The notes: generated from the letters alone by a model not told the origin. Positions 18,882 through 27,887 are shown, numbered from the stretch's first letter. The stretch: DNA of 64,000 nucleotides from Chitinophaga oryzae (GCF_012516375.2 NZ_CP051204.2:7626001-7690000); one strand, 5' to 3'. Program-made: numbers and translations.

Positions 18882-19484
18882 TTACACCAGCCGTTCTTTC
18901 ATGGCTTTCACGATGGCATTGGACCGGGAATTCACGTCAAGCTTACGGTAGATGTTCATGATGTGCGAGCGGACGGTCCCTACACTGATGTGACAGTGTT
19001 CGGCAATCTGCTTGTACGTATCACCATTGACCAGGCAACGCAGGATTTCTTTTTCACGGGGTGATAAACCATAAGGGTCATGAGCATTTCCGCGTTCTTT
19101 CCGGAAAAACGCCAATACCTTGTTTACTGCTACCATATTGGACTGCAGTGCTGTTTCGTAGACCTGCGATATAAACTCTGTCAGTGACACAGGTGGTATG
19201 TGGTCTACCGCCAAACCTTCTTCCCTTACGGGCATCTCGGTCAGAGATTTACCTTTCTCATTTAAAGTCAGCAAAATCACGTTTATGTCGGGATACGCAG
19301 CTTTTACAATACTGGCAGCCTCAATCGCAGTCAATCCGGGTATCTCTATATCCATAAAAACAAGGTTACAGATATCTTTAGCTAATTGTTGTAACATGTT
19401 CGTTGATTCGCTATGCAATGCTGCAACCTCATAAACTTCCCCTTCTCCTAAATGACCAGCATTTATAGGCCCCACTTTTTTCAT
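18882..19484 (-). CDS. LuxR/NarL-type regulator with a degenerate receiver domain
   Basis: A 200-residue protein. The C-terminus (about 138-197) is a textbook LuxR helix-turn-helix: LSPREKEILRCLVNGDTYKQI, then HISVGTVRSHIMNIYRKLDV. The N-terminal part is receiver-like (NLVFMDIEIPG with Asp45, VILLTLN with Thr73). It lacks the early acidic pair, because only about 44 residues precede Asp45 instead of about 54, and the usual switch Lys region (GYLLK) reads VDHIP. It may be a pseudo-receiver or use a start we cannot see. It sits between two glycosidase operons on the same strand and could regulate them (inference). No histidine kinase is adjacent. Confidence 0.85.
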   Translation of the reverse strand: MKKVGPINAGHLGEGEVYEVAALHSESTNMLQQLAKDICNLVFMDIEIPGLTAIEAASIVKAAYPDINVILLTLNEKGKSLTEMPVREEGLAVDHIPPVSLTEFISQVYETALQSNMVAVNKVLAFFRKERGNAHDPYGLSPREKEILRCLVNGDTYKQIAEHCHISVGTVRSHIMNIYRKLDVNSRSNAIVKAMKERLV

Positions 19485-20360
19485 ATTATTCCTTTTGGGT
19501 TATGTATATTTCGTATGAAAATCTTCCATTTTTAACCGTAAGTCTGGAAGCTGGTATGGCTGAATATTTTGCATAATGGAAAGTTCACACGGTTTCCATA
19601 CCCCAAACAAATTTGATACAATTACTAGCAGCAGTCAATCGGATACGTATATGGTTTTTCAATAAATATTAATATACAATTTGTTCTATATTAGAGTAAA
19701 AACTAACTACTAACGTGGTTTAAATCAATAAATTAAGGATTAACTGAATTACAATCAACTAGTTATCAGCTTTTTGAAAGCCGGCTATTTTTGCAATTCT
19801 AACAAATTATACTTAATCATATATATTATATTTTAACCATTTCTGTACGTTTTTAAACTGCCTCTCTTATTTTTTCAAATTTCAGTTCTCCGGAACGGTT
19901 GGCGGGATATTCCGGAAAACCAACAGGGTTTTGTGTGCTTTTAACCGTCACGCAGTCTGGCTGATAACTACTCTGACAACCTTACAATCTTGCATACTTT
20001 TACTTCATTGCCCCCGGTAGCCTGTTGACAGAGCATCCGGGGAAAATATGGTTTTAATGGTTTTAATATTTCTTCCGCCGCCCCATCGTGCACCTGGCAT
20101 ATGCGTTCCCGTTAACAACGGAAGCCTGCACAGATACCTGATAGTTAGTTGTGTCCGGCGAATTGGTGATACGGATATGGTTTTTCCATTGCTGTGTTGA
20201 TGACATTAGGACCTTCCTTGTGATAGTGGTGTATCCTGAAGCCGGAAATATCTTCCTGATCCTGACTTATAGCTTCACTCCGAATGTTTAACAAAAAAGA
20301 AATGGTACGATAAAAATAACATCTTTTCTCACAAAAAGAAGGGTTTTTTCCTACAACTGA
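19485..20360. other. AT-rich intergenic region, no gene seen
   Basis: About 875 bases with stop codons in all frames. It should contain the promoter of the LuxR gene near 19.5 kb. No perfect TAnnTTTG promoter, tRNA or recognisable riboswitch was found. A GC-rich hairpin (CCCCCGG to CCGGGGA, about 20010-20042) has no U tract. Confidence 0.4.
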
Positions 20361-20409
20361 AAAAACGCAAAAAGCGGAAGGCTTATTGCACCTCCCGCTT
20401 TTGCGTTTT
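20361..20409 (-). terminator. Terminator after the GH29-led glycosidase operon
   Basis: Arms AAAACGCAAAAAGCGG and CCCGCTTTTGCGTTTT form a long hairpin 27 bases past the GH29 stop at 20436. Read on the minus strand it ends in a run of T. Confidence 0.7.
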
Positions 20410-20435
20410 CATACTCATTGTTTATTCATGCCGGA

Positions 20436-21779
20436 CTACTCCAGCATCAGCTCGATAACCGGGATTTCCACGTCCGGTTTGCGTACAGGCACGTCAATGG
20501 CCAGTCCGCCTTTATCGGTGTCTCTCATTTTCAGTTCAGAACCATCGTGCAGGAACTGCGCATATCTTACTTTTCCTTTCAGTCCCGGCAATTCTATGCG
20601 TTGCAACGGATAATCCAGCAGGTGTACATACAGCCTTTTCGTGTCGGGATTATACGTAAGCAGGGTATTATCCGGCCGCTGAATGCCCGCAGGCGCCTCT
20701 GTACAGCCATAAACAGCGCGGCTGTTGACCTTCATCCATTCACCCATGCCCTGCAACCGCTCCTGCGCGCGGGCGTCGAACAGCCCCCTGGAAGTAGGCC
20801 CCACATTCAGCAACAGGTTGCCTCCTTTGCTCACTGACTCAATCAGCAGCACCAGCAGCTGTTTGTTGTCTTTCCAGGTAGTCTCATCACGGTAATATCC
20901 CCACGAACCGGAGAAGGTTTGACAGGTTTCCCAGTGTATGCGCTTACCGTTACGGGTAGGCCATTCGGATACCTTGTATTGTTCCGGCGTCACAAAATCA
21001 CCGCCATCTTCGTAGTCCCCGAGATCAAGACGGTCATTGACAATAATGCCGGGTTGTAACTTGCGCACCATTTTCAGCAGCTCCACGGAGTTCCAGTCGT
21101 TATGATCTTTTCCGTTCGCACCGGGATAGGAGAAGTCAGTCCACAGCATGTCAACTTTACCATAATTGGTCATCAGTTCCCGCACCTGGTTAAACAGGTA
21201 AGTACGGTACTTTTCCATATCGCGGCCTTTATTGAGTCTTTCATATTCCTTCGGATCACTGACACGCTGCGGATGTACCCTGTCAATCGTAAAATCAGGA
21301 TGATGCCAGTCAATCAGCGAATAATAAAACCCGATTTTCAGCCCTTCCGCCCTGAAAGCGTCTACCCATTCCCTGACCAGGTCTTTTTTGATAGCGGTCT
21401 TTGTCGCTTTGTAATCGGTGTATTTGGAGTCGAACAGGCAGAAGCCTTCATGGTGTTTGGTGGTGATCACCGCATACTTCATGCCTGCCGCTTTTGCCAT
21501 GCGTGCCCATTCGCGCGGATTGTACAGGTCCGGATTAAAATTGTCGAAGTATTTCTGATAAGCGCTGTCTGTAATGCGCTCATAATTTTTGATCCACTCA
21601 TGACGGGCAGGCAGGGAATACAGCCCCCAGTGGATAAACATCCCGAAACGGTCATGCACCCACCAGGACAAGCGTTTCTCCGTTTGCTCAGGCGTCTCGT
21701 TGAAGATCTTTTTCTGCGCCTGCACCTGTATCTGCAGACAACACAGCAGGGTAATAATGGCGAACGTCAGTTTCTTCAT
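20436..21779 (-). CDS. Alpha-L-fucosidase, GH29 (short form)
   Basis: A 447-residue exported GH29 enzyme. The signal peptide (MKKLTFAIITLLCCLQIQVQ, then AQ) is followed by RFGMFIHWGLYSLPARHEW, ITTKHHEGFCLFDSKYTDY with the active-site His pair at about 109-110, IGFYYSLIDWHHPDF, and DMLWTDFSYPG with nucleophile at about Asp215. GGNLLLNVGPTSRGLFDARA and a short C-terminal beta domain complete it; there is no extra binding module. The tyrosine-rich helix KEYERLNKGRDMEKYRTYL is typical of the subfamily acting on simple and alpha-1,2/1,6 substrates (inference). It is the last gene of a three-gene operon, starting 34 bases after the preceding gene, and a terminator follows. Confidence 0.95.
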   Translation of the reverse strand: MKKLTFAIITLLCCLQIQVQAQKKIFNETPEQTEKRLSWWVHDRFGMFIHWGLYSLPARHEWIKNYERITDSAYQKYFDNFNPDLYNPREWARMAKAAGMKYAVITTKHHEGFCLFDSKYTDYKATKTAIKKDLVREWVDAFRAEGLKIGFYYSLIDWHHPDFTIDRVHPQRVSDPKEYERLNKGRDMEKYRTYLFNQVRELMTNYGKVDMLWTDFSYPGANGKDHNDWNSVELLKMVRKLQPGIIVNDRLDLGDYEDGGDFVTPEQYKVSEWPTRNGKRIHWETCQTFSGSWGYYRDETTWKDNKQLLVLLIESVSKGGNLLLNVGPTSRGLFDARAQERLQGMGEWMKVNSRAVYGCTEAPAGIQRPDNTLLTYNPDTKRLYVHLLDYPLQRIELPGLKGKVRYAQFLHDGSELKMRDTDKGGLAIDVPVRKPDVEIPVIELMLE

Positions 21780-21813
21780 AAATTATAATTAAAAGGATTT
21801 GTATTGTTGGTGT

Positions 21814-23970
21814 TTATTCTGCTACCAGCCAGGTATAACCGGAGGCGGGGATGGTCACTTTCACATGGGCGGTATACTGACGGTCAAGCGTATACGTTTT
21901 CGGCGTCGCTTCTTTTTCCCTGATCTTCACTGACTGTGTAAGTCCGGTGTAATACAGCGGCAACGCTACTTCCCGGGTGATGGGCGCTGTTGTTGGATTA
22001 TACAGCATCACCATCGCTTTTTGCGGGAGCGTGGCGCTGATGTGCATGATACCATCCCAGTCACGGCCATCGGGGCGGCGGAGATGCATCACATCGGTAT
22101 TGAGGATATCGCGGTATTTCTTATACCAGTTCACCACCTGTTGCACCAGTTGGCGGGTAGCGTCTGTATCATACAATCTTGGTCCGCGGTAACATGCCTG
22201 CACGCCCGCGCCATAGTATTGCATCATCAGCTGGTCGTACGTATCGAGGTGGTCTTTGAGCGGCTCCAGCGTAGCGTCAGCTCCGCCGCCATGGTATTCG
22301 CTCAGTGGCACGAAGCCCCAGCTCATGGATGGCGTTTTTTCCCAGGTGCCGTCAAAGATATTCTGCCGGTTGAGGATCAGCTGTTCTGTCCTTGGCAGGG
22401 AGAAATTCACCTCGCGGTATCCAAGGCCAATCTTGTTGGTGCCGTCCATAAAGTACCAGTCAGGTGCATTGATGTACACGCCTTTTGCATTCAGGAAACG
22501 ATACAGTCCTTTCTGCAGCTGCATCTGTTTCCACTGGGAATCTTCTTTGCCGCTGTGGCCGGGATGGGTGGTAGAAGCGCAGACATCGCCGGGATAGGGG
22601 CCGTCGTTTTCGAAGATGTCGAAGCCGGTGGCGGTGATGAAGTGTTTTATTTTATCGAGGTAGCTGAGGCCCCATTTGCTGCCAAGGCAGGGGGCATTGC
22701 CGAAGAATGCACCGCCGGGCTTGCCGGTAGCGGGATTGACCACATCGTCTTCATCACTGATACGCCTGCTTGAAAACAGGGAGTATCCACCGAGCATTAC
22801 TTTTTTACTGTGGGCATAATCTGCCAGCGCTTTGAATTTCGCGATGTTGGCGGCGCTGGTGTCTTCCATATTGAGACCGCTGCCGAAGCTGAGGATCACG
22901 CCTTCATAGCCGGTAGCCGCACATTGATCGATGATGTTTTTCACCTTTGCCGGGTCGGTGCTGACCAGGTGCATGAAGATGGGATTTTCCGTGGTCCATG
23001 GCGCCAGTATGCGGTACATGCGGCGTTTGGCCAAACCGTTGCGTTCCCGGTCATAACTGTCGAGCAGCAGTTCATAAGTACGGACAGACTCAAAATGTTC
23101 TCCTGCCGCCATGGTGATGCCCACCGGCACTTTGGGATGTACTTCCAGCAGGCAGGGCGTCAGCAGGTCATAGTTGACCTGCGAAGTATAGGTACTGTCT
23201 GTTTTCCAGTGAGTGGTCTGGTCGCTGAGCGATGCCGTCATGGAGTTATTGAACGTATAGTTGCTTTCCACATAAAGGCCATGCGGCGTTTTTATTTTAT
23301 CGGGGCTGCCTACGACCGTGGACTCTTCTTCCGGGGTGGCCAGTATCTCATGGACCACCTGGTCCAGCTTCAGCGTTTGCCCGGTACCGTTAGTAATCTC
23401 CAGCCATTTGGACAGCAGCGGTATACCGTCAAATACTTCGTAGTGTACTTTTACCGTCACGCCCTGTAATTCGGGCGCCTGTGCCTTGTAGGTGAAGATG
23501 ACCGCTTTACCGGTTGCCTGCCGGGGATTGGAGCACCAGCGGCTGGCTTTCCAGTCGAGTACCGGCTGTATGTCGGCGAACTGGTGACCGGCATATACAA
23601 AATCACTGGCGCCTGCCTTCAGGTTATCGAGCCAGGCGGGCAGCAGGTAAGCGTTCTGGCGTTGTCCGGTGGCGCCGCCCACCTGGTAGGCGCGTCCGTT
23701 GATAAAGAGGCGGGCTTCCGGTTTTACGGCACGCAGCAGTTGCTCTCCGCTCACAAGGTTGCGGAAGTCAGTGCAGATAACGTTGGGGGTGGTACGAAAA
23801 CTGCGGCTCAGCAAACCGTTGCTGAGTACAATTTCTTTCCCTTTCTCCGTAGCGGTGGCAGAAAATCCTTTCGGATCGATCAGCCAGTCACGGGCCGGCG
23901 TTTTCGTTTGTGCCGTTGCCATCGCGGCATACAAGCCTGCCGTCAGCAGCAGGGGCGTTATTTTTTTCAT
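21814..23970 (-). CDS. Exported glycosidase-like protein, alpha-galactosidase-like barrel, family uncertain
   Basis: A 718-residue protein with signal peptide MKKITPLLLTAGLYAAMATAQ. The N-terminal half is a large beta-sandwich (IVLSNGLLSRSFRTTPN, DFVYAGHQ, LLSKWLEITNGTGQTLKLD), as in GH36/GH97-type enzymes. The second half looks like a barrel: GYEGVILSFGSGLNMED, KKVMLGGYSLFSSRR, GFDIFENDGPYPGDVCAST, and INAPDWYFMDGTNKIGLGYRE. The acidic IFENDGPYPGD segment is the best nucleophile candidate. The C-terminus is a beta domain ending ASGYTWLVAE. It is placed between two GH29 genes with gaps of 25 and 34 bases, so it likely acts on a fucosylated glycan; alpha-galactose is a guess. The exact GH family could not be assigned from sequence reading. 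Confidence 0.7.
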   Translation of the reverse strand: MKKITPLLLTAGLYAAMATAQTKTPARDWLIDPKGFSATATEKGKEIVLSNGLLSRSFRTTPNVICTDFRNLVSGEQLLRAVKPEARLFINGRAYQVGGATGQRQNAYLLPAWLDNLKAGASDFVYAGHQFADIQPVLDWKASRWCSNPRQATGKAVIFTYKAQAPELQGVTVKVHYEVFDGIPLLSKWLEITNGTGQTLKLDQVVHEILATPEEESTVVGSPDKIKTPHGLYVESNYTFNNSMTASLSDQTTHWKTDSTYTSQVNYDLLTPCLLEVHPKVPVGITMAAGEHFESVRTYELLLDSYDRERNGLAKRRMYRILAPWTTENPIFMHLVSTDPAKVKNIIDQCAATGYEGVILSFGSGLNMEDTSAANIAKFKALADYAHSKKVMLGGYSLFSSRRISDEDDVVNPATGKPGGAFFGNAPCLGSKWGLSYLDKIKHFITATGFDIFENDGPYPGDVCASTTHPGHSGKEDSQWKQMQLQKGLYRFLNAKGVYINAPDWYFMDGTNKIGLGYREVNFSLPRTEQLILNRQNIFDGTWEKTPSMSWGFVPLSEYHGGGADATLEPLKDHLDTYDQLMMQYYGAGVQACYRGPRLYDTDATRQLVQQVVNWYKKYRDILNTDVMHLRRPDGRDWDGIMHISATLPQKAMVMLYNPTTAPITREVALPLYYTGLTQSVKIREKEATPKTYTLDRQYTAHVKVTIPASGYTWLVAE

Positions 23971-23995
23971 TGGTCACTATATTTATAGCATATAC

Positions 23996-25783
23996 TCATT
24001 TCACCGGCTGAAGGATGATCTTGCGCAGGCGGAACAATTCTTTTTTATTACCGGGTACTGGTTTAACCGTGAGATTGTGTTTGCCTGGTTTATCTACATG
24101 CAGGTTACCGATCGCATGCTGGATAAACATTAGTGGCTGATGGCTGTCGGACTCACCGGTAAACAGGGTGAGGAAAGGCAGCCGCTGCCCGTTGAGCGTT
24201 ACCACGCCTTGCTGGGAGGCGCCGGACTTCTCACAGGCATAATCCAGTATGATCTTGTAATCGCCTGCGTCCTGTATATCCAGCGGAAACACCAGTGCAT
24301 CTTCCGGTGTGATCATACCGTAGGCGAGGTTATCGTGTTTCCAGTCGCCGAAATAGTGCGACCAGGTGAAAAGTTTATTTTTTGCGGCGCCGTTATAGAC
24401 GGCCCATACCGTGGGTATTTCAGCCTGCGGGTACTGGTTGCTGACCGTTTGGGTACGCAGCTGGGAGAGATCGGACTGGTTGCCGCTGTACTCCATTACC
24501 AGCACCGTATTACGTGTATCCGGTAACGTTACCGGCAGTTGCACGGTCGTTTCTCCGGGCCGTTGTCTGAAGGTCAGCGTTTGGCCGGTACCGAGGATTT
24601 TAACGGATTTCACCTGTGCGTCTACGCCGGGGAGCCGCAGCTGGCGGTTGGCCGGCATCTCCCATACATGCAGGAACAGTTTACCGGGTTTGCTGGTGGT
24701 AACGCCCCAGGGCTGTGCCGGCAGGAGTCCGTAGGTAGTGCCGTAGATGCTTTCACCGTACTGCTGCAACCATTTGCCGGTAGCCTTCAGATAGTCGATG
24801 GAATACTGCGGCCATTTGCCATCGCCGTCCGGTCCCACGTTGAGCATGAGGTTGCCCCCTTTGGAGGCCACATTGGAGAGGAGGCGTATAATTTCTTTGG
24901 GAGATTTAAAATTGAGATCGTGCTGAATGTATCCCCAGGAATCGTTGTGGGTATAGATAGATTCCCATGCGCCGGTGATGGGCACCGGTGGCACTTCGGA
25001 GTCGCCGAAATCGCGGTAGTCGCCCAGGCCATGTCCTACCCTGCTGCTGAACAGGCAGTTGGGCTGCAGTAGCCGCAGGCTGTCGATCATCTGTTTGGTT
25101 TGCTCAGGCGTGAGGCCGCCCGGCATATCAAACCATACCAGTCCCAGCTGCCCGTAGTTGGTCAGCAGTTCCTTCAGTTGCGGGATGGACTTGGTGCGGT
25201 AATACTGCTGGTAGTCCTTCTCTTTGGTTTTGAAGTCCCAGCTGTTGCCGCCGCCATTGGGCTCGTGCCAGTCGAGGAACTGGGAGTAATAGAAGCCGAA
25301 CCGGATACCGTTATCGCGGCAGGCTTTGGCGAGCGCTTTCATGGGATCTTTGCCGTACGGAGAAGCATCTACGATATCGAAGTCTGTTACTTTGGAGTCG
25401 AACATGCTGAACCCTTCGTGGTGCTTGGCGGTGATCACAAGGTATTTTACGCCAGCTTCCCGGGCTATGCCAGCCCACTCTTCCGCGTTAAACCCCTGCG
25501 GGTTGAAAGTCTTAGCGACCTCTGCATATTCAGCGGCCGGTGCTTTTGCCCTGTTCATCAGCCATTCGCCGCTACCGTAGTAACTGCTGTCTTTCCAGCG
25601 GCCACCGAGCTTAGCGTATAACCCCCAGTGTATAAACAAGCCAAATTTAGCGCCGGTAAACCATTTGAGTCCCGGGTGGGCAGCGTTGTTACCACCGGAT
25701 CTGGTCCACATATCGGGCATGTCCTGGGCAAAAAGAGCAGGATACAGGCATACTGTCCATAACAGCAGTACGAGTCGTTTCAT
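23996..25783 (-). CDS. Alpha-L-fucosidase, GH29 with C-terminal binding-type domain
   Basis: A 595-residue exported GH29 enzyme, first gene of the operon that continues to 20436. Signal peptide MKRLVLLLWTVCLYPALFAQ. Motifs: FGLFIHWGLYAKLGGRW (about 47-63), [17 protein letters not shown] with His at about 121-122, FGFYYSQFLDWHEPNGGG, and LVWFDMPGG with nucleophile at about Asp219. GGNLMLNVGPDGDGKWPQYS ends the barrel. The C-terminal 150 residues form a beta domain with VVTLNGQRLPFLTLF and LHVDKPGKHNLTVKP, similar to the one ending the 13148 enzyme. Its architecture is closer to that enzyme than to the short GH29 in its own operon. Confidence 0.94.
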   Translation of the reverse strand: MKRLVLLLWTVCLYPALFAQDMPDMWTRSGGNNAAHPGLKWFTGAKFGLFIHWGLYAKLGGRWKDSSYYGSGEWLMNRAKAPAAEYAEVAKTFNPQGFNAEEWAGIAREAGVKYLVITAKHHEGFSMFDSKVTDFDIVDASPYGKDPMKALAKACRDNGIRFGFYYSQFLDWHEPNGGGNSWDFKTKEKDYQQYYRTKSIPQLKELLTNYGQLGLVWFDMPGGLTPEQTKQMIDSLRLLQPNCLFSSRVGHGLGDYRDFGDSEVPPVPITGAWESIYTHNDSWGYIQHDLNFKSPKEIIRLLSNVASKGGNLMLNVGPDGDGKWPQYSIDYLKATGKWLQQYGESIYGTTYGLLPAQPWGVTTSKPGKLFLHVWEMPANRQLRLPGVDAQVKSVKILGTGQTLTFRQRPGETTVQLPVTLPDTRNTVLVMEYSGNQSDLSQLRTQTVSNQYPQAEIPTVWAVYNGAAKNKLFTWSHYFGDWKHDNLAYGMITPEDALVFPLDIQDAGDYKIILDYACEKSGASQQGVVTLNGQRLPFLTLFTGESDSHQPLMFIQHAIGNLHVDKPGKHNLTVKPVPGNKKELFRLRKIILQPVK

Positions 25784-26638
25784 AACGGCGGATTTTTATA
25801 GCATCGGACAAAAAATATACATAACCAGCGGCTTGTGCAAGCGGCCGGAAAATGCTATCAGGGAAAGGGAAAATGGTACAAGAAAAGCAGGTATTGAGGG
25901 TCATGCATTTGCGTTAACGAATGGTTAACCAATTTTACAAAATGTAATTTTTATCTTCGAATCAGAAAGTTACACAATTGCATCCTGCATGATAACTTTT
26001 TCAACGGTTAGCTTTTACTTTATTCAACATATTACTAGGCTTCAATTTTGATTATCAAACATCTGTCAGTAGCTATACATTTCTGCAGATGACATGTGAA
26101 TGTTTTTAAAGCCCTTGCTGCATTGTCACAGCAAGGGTATTTTTTTGCCGGTAAGCCTGGTATCGTCCATGTGTCGCTTTCCTGTTGCTACATGATAGCA
26201 GTATGTTCTCCGCGCTCCTGGTGTGTCATTCTTCACACGATCGTTTCCACTGCCACATTACCGCAGTTTTTCTCCGGTGGTTAAAACCAGCGTTCCCTGG
26301 TGCAGCGATAAGCGCCATTCCATGCGACTGTTGACGAGCGGCTGCCATCATTTCTCCCGGGGTGCATTTTTCTTTTTCACGCGATAACCGCGATATAGAT
26401 GCAGCGTTACCCACGCGGAGGTCCATAGAATCATTGTGACGGGCCAGTGACCGGGAGGCCATCTCCGGGGATATCTGCCTTTGTGGTCGGCGTTGTTGCT
26501 TCAGGGAAGCGCTGTTAGCGGGACTGCCACCGGGCAGACGGCCGTTCCCCCCGCCTGCCGGCTGTTTGGGTCCCGCTTACTGCTATCAGGACGCATTTTT
26601 TCCCGCCAGGCAGCCATTTCACTCCATCCCCCAGGAGA
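25784..26638. other. Intergenic region left of the DnaA-box cluster, no protein gene seen
   Basis: About 850 bases. The left part should hold the promoter of the GH29-led operon, although no perfect box is visible. An imperfect palindrome (AAAGTTA at 25966-25972, TAACTTT at 25993-25999) resembles the outer arms of the LacI-type operator at 18344. A plus-strand terminator lies at 26112-26146. The rest (26.2-26.6 kb) is GC-rich without convincing frames. Confidence 0.5.
26112..26146 (+). terminator. Orphan rho-independent terminator on the plus strand
   Basis: Perfect 9-base arms CCCTTGCTG (26112-26120) and CAGCAAGGG (26129-26137) with an 8-base loop, followed by TATTTTTTT. No coding gene reads into it from the left, because the neighbouring glycosidase gene runs the other way. 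This suggests a short untranslated RNA begins between about 25.9 and 26.1 kb. Confidence 0.65.
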
Positions 26639-26785
26639 TGTGGATAACATTTGTGGATAAACCGGGGATCCCCGGCCGTCCGCCGGTCAACCAACCACAT
26701 CACCCTCCCTGCAATAGCGGCTTTCGTGAGTTATCAACATATATGTGAATATCGTGTGTGGATACCTGTTAATAAGTGTGGATAA
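26639..26785. other. Cluster of DnaA-box-like 9-mers, candidate replication origin (oriC)
   Basis: Three perfect DnaA boxes (TGTGGATAA, the reverse of TTATCCACA) lie at 26639-26647, 26652-26660 and 26777-26785. One-mismatch forms are TTATCAACA (26731-26739), TGTGAATAT (26744-26752) and TGTGGATAC (26757-26765). A 14-base palindrome CCGGGGATCCCCGG (26662-26675) touches the second box. AT-rich sequence follows to the right, and the nearest genes face away on both sides. No dnaA gene is in the window, but Bacteroidota origins need not adjoin dnaA. A DnaA-titration site is the alternative. Confidence 0.6.
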
Positions 26786-27272
26786 ATACCAAAAATCAGA
26801 CAATGCTTACCTGTAAAGGGTTTCAGTCAATTTCAGGCGCTTCGTCAATTGTTAATCCGAAGACGTTTAGATTCTGTTAACTAAATCAGAACGGATTGCC
26901 AGTAATATTACGGTACTAACACTGCGTTATGGAAAATAGTAACAAATGAAATGCATACATCTAACAAATATCTCAGCTAAACCCCAATCGGCTTGTCCAG
27001 GCCAGTTGGATTTTTTCCAATCAATGGTTGACTAAATTTATAGGCTGGTTAAACCGGCAGTTTCCGACGCCCGATTTAATCAACGCATTTACTACCCCGT
27101 GGTATACGCTACGGGGGCTTAACCGAAAAAAGTTGCTTATCCGTTTTACCCGAATCCCCTGCTTCACTCTTTCGTTTCATGGCCTGCGGTACGCGGCATT
27201 TCACCGTTGAAACATTACGCGACAGGCGCCGGAACCGTTCTCTTTCCAGCCCATTTAAAACTGTTTTATAGC
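26786..27272. other. AT-rich flank of the DnaA-box cluster, possible unwinding region
   Basis: About 490 bases with no convincing gene; one 60-codon frame at 27028 lacks recognisable features. The part to about 26990 is AT-rich and would be the natural unwinding element if the boxes form an origin. Short palindromes occur at 27006-27020 (TTGGA/TCCAA) and around 27096-27117 (CCCCGT/ACGGGG). Confidence 0.4.
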
Positions 27273-27295
27273 GAATAAATATTCACTTATATTTG
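27273..27295 (+). promoter_or_regulatory. Palindromic operator plus -7 box upstream of the TetR gene
   Basis: GAATAAATATTC (27273-27284) is a near-perfect palindrome placed 3 bases before the perfect -7 box TATATTTG (27288-27295). The GTG start follows at 27300, so the transcript would have almost no leader. The same element recurs before the next gene at 27888. Confidence 0.6.
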
Positions 27296-27299
27296 TAGG

Positions 27300-27872
27300 G
27301 TGAAATTGAAGGACGATAAGAAGTATGCCCGTATTTTCAGGGCTGTGCTCAAGCTGGTCGCCAAAAAGGGCCTGGCGGGCATGACCATGGGAGATATTTC
27401 CAGAGAAGCAGGGATCGCCACCGGCACCCTCTATGTTTATTTCGACAGCAAAGACGCGCTGATCAACGCGTTGTTTGCAGCCTGCCGGGAGAATTCCGTG
27501 ACGGTATCCTTCCGGGACTATGACCCGCAGGCGCCGTTCAAACCCGGTTTCCGGCATATCTGGATGAACATACTCCGTTACCGGTTGCAACATTTCGAAG
27601 AGTTCATTTTCCTGGAACAGTGTTACCACTCTCCTTATATCACCGCCGCTACGCGGGAGAAGGCGAGGCAGCTGGCTGAACCGTTTTATGCGCTGATAGC
27701 GAGAGGACAGGCAGAACAACTGATTAAAAATGTGGAAAGGGATTTACTGATTACCTTTATTATCGGGTCCATGAATGAGCTGGTAAAACAGATCCATTAC
27801 AGCGGCACCGCCCTCACAAAGGCCAGGATGAGCACCACCTTCGACCTCTGCTGGGACGCTATCAAAGCCTGA
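27300..27872 (+). CDS. TetR/AcrR-family transcriptional repressor
   Basis: A 190-residue protein starting at GTG 27300. The N-terminal DNA-binding domain (about 5-55) is canonical: IFRAVLKLVAKKGLAGMTM, GDISREAGIATGTLYVYFDSKDALI. The ligand domain contains FRHIWMNILRYRLQHFEEFIF and ends with helices typical of the family. The ligand is unknown. A palindrome GAATAAATATTC overlaps its promoter and a near-identical one precedes the universal stress gene, implying self-repression and control of that neighbour. The sites resemble the GAATGAATATTC class bound by some FadR-like TetR proteins (general knowledge), so an acyl-CoA ligand is conceivable but unproven. Confidence 0.92.
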   Translation: MKLKDDKKYARIFRAVLKLVAKKGLAGMTMGDISREAGIATGTLYVYFDSKDALINALFAACRENSVTVSFRDYDPQAPFKPGFRHIWMNILRYRLQHFEEFIFLEQCYHSPYITAATREKARQLAEPFYALIARGQAEQLIKNVERDLLITFIIGSMNELVKQIHYSGTALTKARMSTTFDLCWDAIKA

Positions 27873-27887
27873 CAAACACAGATAACC

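Noticed and set aside
19502..19576. A 24-codon frame divergent from the LuxR gene
   Set aside because: Too short, no conserved feature, and a chance frame is likely in this AT-rich gap.
26028..27210. Several 60-80-codon frames around the DnaA-box cluster
   Set aside because: They overlap boxes, palindromes or each other and show no protein-like composition.
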